Origin: Desulfurococcaceae archaeon
Lineage (GTDB): Archaea > Thermoproteota > Thermoprotei_A > Sulfolobales > Desulfurococcaceae
Direction of reading: 5' to 3'
DNA: 64,000 bases
Assembly (NCBI GenBank): GCA_023269825.1
Contig: JAGDWI010000003.1
Coordinates: 248,001 to 312,000 of the forward strand
The number at the start of each line of letters is the position of its first letter. Position 1 is the first letter of the stretch. This document shows, one piece after another, positions 61,199 through 64,000 of this stretch. A program made the position numbers and the translations under genes. The notes below the pieces were generated by a model that did no database searches, was not told where the DNA came from, and was given only the letters and a program-made list of their open reading frames with translations.

Positions 61199-62089
61199 GT
61201 GTTTTCTAAACTAAGAGATGCCTTTAAGAAATTCGTAGATACAACCTCCTCGTTGTTTACTTCCAAAGAGAAACTAAGGGAATCTGTCGAGGAGTTTAAG
61301 CTCGAGTTAGTGAGCAGAGATGTAGCATTCGAGGCAGCGGAGGACATTGCAAAGAAATTAGTGGAGATGATCGAAGAGAAAACTATTAGAGATAAAAAAC
61401 AGTTAGTGAAAGCGCTTCGCGAGATCCTTCTCAACTATTTCAATGAAGCTGGTTCAGTGAACATTGATGAATTAGTGAAAAACAAGAAACCATTCATAAT
61501 AATGTTCATGGGTGTTAACGGAGTAGGTAAAACAACAACTATAGCTAAGGTTGCGGTGTATTTCAGGGATAAAGGACATAGACCACTCATGGTTGCAGCT
61601 GATACATTTAGAGCAGCTGCACAAGAACAGCTGAAAAAGCACTCCGAGAGAACACAGATACCTGTATTCATGGGAAAATATGGTGCTGATCCAGCGTCCG
61701 TTGCATACGATAGTATTCAATACGCTTATTCAAGGGGATTAGACATCGTGTTAGTAGACACTGCTGGAAGAATGCACACAGATGTGGACTTAGTGAACGA
61801 GCTACGTAAAGTAGCCAGAGTCATTAAACCGGATTTAAAGCTACTTGTGGTAGATGCTTTAACAGGTAACGATGCGATAGATCAAGCTAAATTCTTCCAC
61901 GAGGCTGTTGGATTAGATGGATTTATTGTTACCAAGTTCGATGCATATGAGGAGGGCGGAGTCCCCATCTCTCTCATCTATGTGGTGAAGAAACCAATAT
62001 TATTCATTGGTACAGGTCAAGATTATAGAGATTTAAAGCCCTTTAATCCCTTAGAATACCTAGATAAAGTGCTTCCAATAGAGAACTAG
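61199..62089 (+). CDS. ftsY: Signal recognition particle receptor FtsY
   Basis: An SRP GTPase. A short N domain (residues 1-95), then G1 GVNGVGKTT (105-113), DTFRAAAQEQL, DTAGRMHTD, TKFDAYEEGGV and FIGTGQDYRDLKPFNP. The acidic A domain of bacterial FtsY is nearly absent, as usual in crenarchaea. The start codon is GTG. It receives SRP-ribosome complexes at the membrane, beside secE. Confidence 0.96.
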   Translation: MFSKLRDAFKKFVDTTSSLFTSKEKLRESVEEFKLELVSRDVAFEAAEDIAKKLVEMIEEKTIRDKKQLVKALREILLNYFNEAGSVNIDELVKNKKPFIIMFMGVNGVGKTTTIAKVAVYFRDKGHRPLMVAADTFRAAAQEQLKKHSERTQIPVFMGKYGADPASVAYDSIQYAYSRGLDIVLVDTAGRMHTDVDLVNELRKVARVIKPDLKLLVVDALTGNDAIDQAKFFHEAVGLDGFIVTKFDAYEEGGVPISLIYVVKKPILFIGTGQDYRDLKPFNPLEYLDKVLPIEN

Positions 62090-62096
62090 GTGTAAA

Positions 62097-62279
62097 TTGA
62101 TGAATTTAAGGGAATTAATTGATTCGTGGAGGAAAATATTTCAAATATCAAGTAAACCAAGTAAAGACGAGTACTTAGCGGTATTGAAGATTACAATGCT
62201 TGGTTTAGTCTTGATCGGGGTTATAGCGTTTATTATTAGACTCATATTTTACACATTACTGTTTCCATATATGGGCTGA
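62097..62279 (+). CDS. secE: Protein translocase subunit SecE/Sec61 gamma
   Basis: A 60-residue protein with an amphipathic N-terminal helix (RELIDSWRKIFQISSKPSKDEYLAV) whose core is KPSKDEYL, then one transmembrane helix (GLVLIGVIAFIIRLIFYTLL). This is the SecE pattern. It lies 7 nt after ftsY and 6 nt before spt5, the conserved archaeal order. Confidence 0.93.
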   Translation: MMNLRELIDSWRKIFQISSKPSKDEYLAVLKITMLGLVLIGVIAFIIRLIFYTLLFPYMG

Positions 62280-62285
62280 TCATTA

Positions 62286-62756
62286 ATGAGTGCCGAGCAG
62301 TCTCAACCATCCATTTTCGCAGTGAGAACAACCTCGGGTAGAGAGCTAGACGTAGCATTCATAGTTGAGAGAAGAGTTCTAGACAAAATCAGTAAGGGCG
62401 AAGAAACAGGAGTAACCAGTATTCTCGTTGCACCAGGTGTTAAAGGCTTCGTCTTCATAGAGACAAGTAAGCCAACAGAGATTTATAACCTGCTTTCAAA
62501 CATAAAATATGCTTCAACCCATAAATTATTAAAGGTTTCTTTAAATGACCTTTTAAGTATGCTTAAACCAAAATCAGTTATCGAGGAGATCAACGTGGGA
62601 GACGAAGTAGAAATCATGAGAGGACCCTTCCGTGGTATGCGGGCGCGAGTTGTATCAATCGATAAAACTAAAAATACTCTTACAGTTAACCTATTAGAGG
62701 CCGCTTTTTCCATACCTATAACTATACCAATCAATTATGTAAAGAAAAAGGGTTGA
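62286..62756 (+). CDS. spt5: Transcription elongation factor Spt5 (NusG family)
   Basis: A 156-residue protein: an NGN domain (FAVRTTSGRELDVAF, ILVAPGVKGFVFIETSKPTEI) and a C-terminal KOW domain (VGDEVEIMRGPFRGMRARVVSID). It binds the RNA polymerase clamp with Spt4, and its KOW domain may touch the ribosome. It sits directly before rpl11. Confidence 0.95.
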   Translation: MSAEQSQPSIFAVRTTSGRELDVAFIVERRVLDKISKGEETGVTSILVAPGVKGFVFIETSKPTEIYNLLSNIKYASTHKLLKVSLNDLLSMLKPKSVIEEINVGDEVEIMRGPFRGMRARVVSIDKTKNTLTVNLLEAAFSIPITIPINYVKKKG

Positions 62757-62761
62757 TGTAA

Positions 62762-63271
62762 ATGGTGAAGAAAACACTGAGATTTATAGTAGAGGGAGGG
62801 AAAGCAACACCAGGGCCGCCCCTGGGTCCAGCTCTATCTCCATACAAAGTGAACGTTGTAGAAGTTGTAAATAAAATAAATGAAGCCACTAAAGAATATG
62901 AGGGTTTACCTGTTCCAGTTGAAGTAATAATTGATACTGATACTCGTGGATTCGATGTCAACGTCGGTATTCCAACTACGACGGCTTTATTGATGAAAGC
63001 AGCTGGCGCGAAAGAACCCACTGGAGACCCTATTCACAAAAAGATAGGTGATCTGAAGTTCGAAGAAATAGTTAAAATATCCATTCTTAAAAAAGAACAG
63101 TTGACAGCGAAAACCCTGAAATCAGCTGTAAAAACCATTTTAGGAACCGCGCGCGCTATTGGTATAACTGTGGATGGTAAAGACCCCAAGGAGGTTACTC
63201 GCTTAGTCGACGAGGGGTATTATGACGATGTTATCTCCAAGTATGAGGAAGAATGGGAAAAAGCGGGGTGA
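62762..63271 (+). CDS. rpl11: Ribosomal protein L11
   Basis: A 169-residue protein: KTLRFIVEGGKATPGPPLGPALSPY is the N-terminal signature (core GKATPGPPLGPALSPY), and the RNA-binding C-terminal domain contains LKSAVKTILGTARAIGITVDG. It forms the GTPase-associated centre with L10. It is 5 nt from spt5. Confidence 0.97.
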   Translation: MVKKTLRFIVEGGKATPGPPLGPALSPYKVNVVEVVNKINEATKEYEGLPVPVEVIIDTDTRGFDVNVGIPTTTALLMKAAGAKEPTGDPIHKKIGDLKFEEIVKISILKKEQLTAKTLKSAVKTILGTARAIGITVDGKDPKEVTRLVDEGYYDDVISKYEEEWEKAG

Positions 63272-63275
63272 TTAG

Positions 63276-63923
63276 ATGTCTCTACCAAGTAAGGATGTAT
63301 TAGCTGGATACATTGCAAAAGCAATAGAACTAGGTAAAGGCAGAAGATTCAAGCAGAGTGTTGAGTTAATAATAGTACTGAAAGACGTGGACATTAAATC
63401 TCAGCAATTAAAAATAAGGGAAGTTGTACATCTACCTAGAGGGAGAGGTAAAGAAGCTAAAGTATGCGTAGTATGCGATCCAGATGTAGCTGAGAGCGCT
63501 AAGGAAGCTGGAGCACACAGAGTTATACTGAGTAGCGAGCTACGTGAATTAAATAAGAAACAAGCTAAGAAAATCGCTTCTGAATGCGACTGGATACTAG
63601 TTAAACCCGATTTAATGGGTACTGTTGGAAAAGTCCTGGGTCCTGCGCTTGGACCTAGAGGTAAGATACCGGTGCCCATGCCTTCAGGTAGCGCTGTTAA
63701 AGCATTAATAACTAGGTATAAAAACACTGTTTTAGTCAGAATAAAAGATCAACCGATAATAATGACCACCATAGGATCTGAAGACATGAACCCAGAAGAC
63801 TTAGCGGAGAACGCTGTGGCTGTTCTCTCAGCCATTGAGGGTAAGTTACCTGCCAGGTTCGCCAATATAGGTAAACTGATATTTAAGGCAACCATGGGTA
63901 TACCTGTAGAAGTATCGCTTTAA
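63276..63923 (+). CDS. rpl1: Ribosomal protein L1
   Basis: A 215-residue protein: QSVELIIVLKDVDIK, DPDVAESAKEAGAHRVI, DLMGTVGKVLGPALGPRGKIPVPMPSG (core GKVLGPALGPRGKIPVP) and TIGSEDMNPEDLAENA. It builds the L1 stalk and in archaea represses its own operon through an mRNA site. A candidate for such a site in this leader was not sought in detail. Confidence 0.97.
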   Translation: MSLPSKDVLAGYIAKAIELGKGRRFKQSVELIIVLKDVDIKSQQLKIREVVHLPRGRGKEAKVCVVCDPDVAESAKEAGAHRVILSSELRELNKKQAKKIASECDWILVKPDLMGTVGKVLGPALGPRGKIPVPMPSGSAVKALITRYKNTVLVRIKDQPIIMTTIGSEDMNPEDLAENAVAVLSAIEGKLPARFANIGKLIFKATMGIPVEVSL

Positions 63924-63937
63924 CTGAGGTGTAATAG

Positions 63938-64000
63938 ATGAGTATAGCCAAGGCTCAACAGAGGAAAATACCGGGGTGGAAACTAGAGATAGTTACCGAG
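63938..64000 (+). CDS. rpl10: Ribosomal protein L10/P0, 5' end only
   Basis: Only the first 21 codons are in the window: MSIAKAQQRKIPGWKLEIVT, the usual acidic-stalk base protein start, with GAGGTG 7 nt upstream of the ATG. The gene runs off the right edge. Its place after L11 and L1 supports the call. Confidence 0.85.
   Translation, partial: MSIAKAQQRKIPGWKLEIVTE

Overview
The window reads as chromosome of an AT-rich, hyperthermophilic, strictly anaerobic crenarchaeon (Thermoproteota), most likely a member of the Desulfurococcales. This placement is inferred from gene content, with no database search. Pointers are an ESCRT-III/CdvB protein, ribosomal L38e, AGOG-type 8-oxoguanine glycosylase, a split archaeal tRNA-splicing endonuclease, NrdD/NrdG, diphthine synthase, isopentenyl phosphate kinase, intron-bearing tRNA genes, C/D box sRNAs standing out of an AT-rich background, and TATA-box promoters with many leaderless or GTG/TTG starts.

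Layout. 0-2.2 kb: a PsiE-like membrane gene broken by an in-frame stop, then RNA ligase rtcB. 2.3-6.2 kb: hisS, a non-catalytic EndA subunit and two small genes on the minus strand, then AGOG glycosylase and an HD hydrolase on the plus strand. 6.2-18.5 kb: housekeeping genes including valS, cysS, a PHP phosphoesterase, a radical SAM protein, a HAD phosphatase and purine nucleoside phosphorylase. 18.6-18.9 kb: a structured leader with a hairpin covering a ribosome binding site. 19-31 kb: isoprenoid (IPK, prenyl synthase), diphthamide, glutamate dehydrogenase, hexulose-phosphate synthase-like, trpS and glmS genes, with a C/D box sRNA. 31-37 kb: a second C/D box sRNA, a CdvB paralogue, a PurM/HypE-like protein, TatD and metallo-beta-lactamase nucleases. 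37-44 kb: four intron-containing tRNA genes (Tyr, Val, Cys, Arg), translin, a PhoU-like regulator, L38e and a DtxR-FeoA-FeoB iron module, with strong hairpins between genes. 44-49.5 kb: a large SF2 helicase and sfsA.

49.5-53.5 kb is the most unusual segment. Two translationally coupled MutS-like ATPase genes, with GC-richer codon use than their neighbours, lie between an intact intron-bearing tRNA-Glu gene and a chimeric tRNA relic. The relic's 5' half is a 27-bp exact copy of tRNA-Glu and its 3' half resembles tRNA-Arg. A gene fragment also lies inside. I read this as an old integration or recombination island.

53.6-64 kb: dcd, nrdG, nrdD and nep1, then the conserved archaeal translation and secretion cluster: rnp4, a YhbY-like protein, S19e, PDCD5, L39e, L31e, aIF6, L18a/LX, prefoldin alpha, FtsY, SecE, Spt5, L11, L1 and the start of L10/P0.

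The genes work together mainly in RNA maturation (RtcB, EndA subunit, C/D sRNAs, Nep1, RNase P subunit, tRNA introns), translation, and anaerobic nucleotide and iron metabolism. GlmS is notable because its glutaminase half has lost its catalytic cysteine and its oxyanion-hole asparagine.
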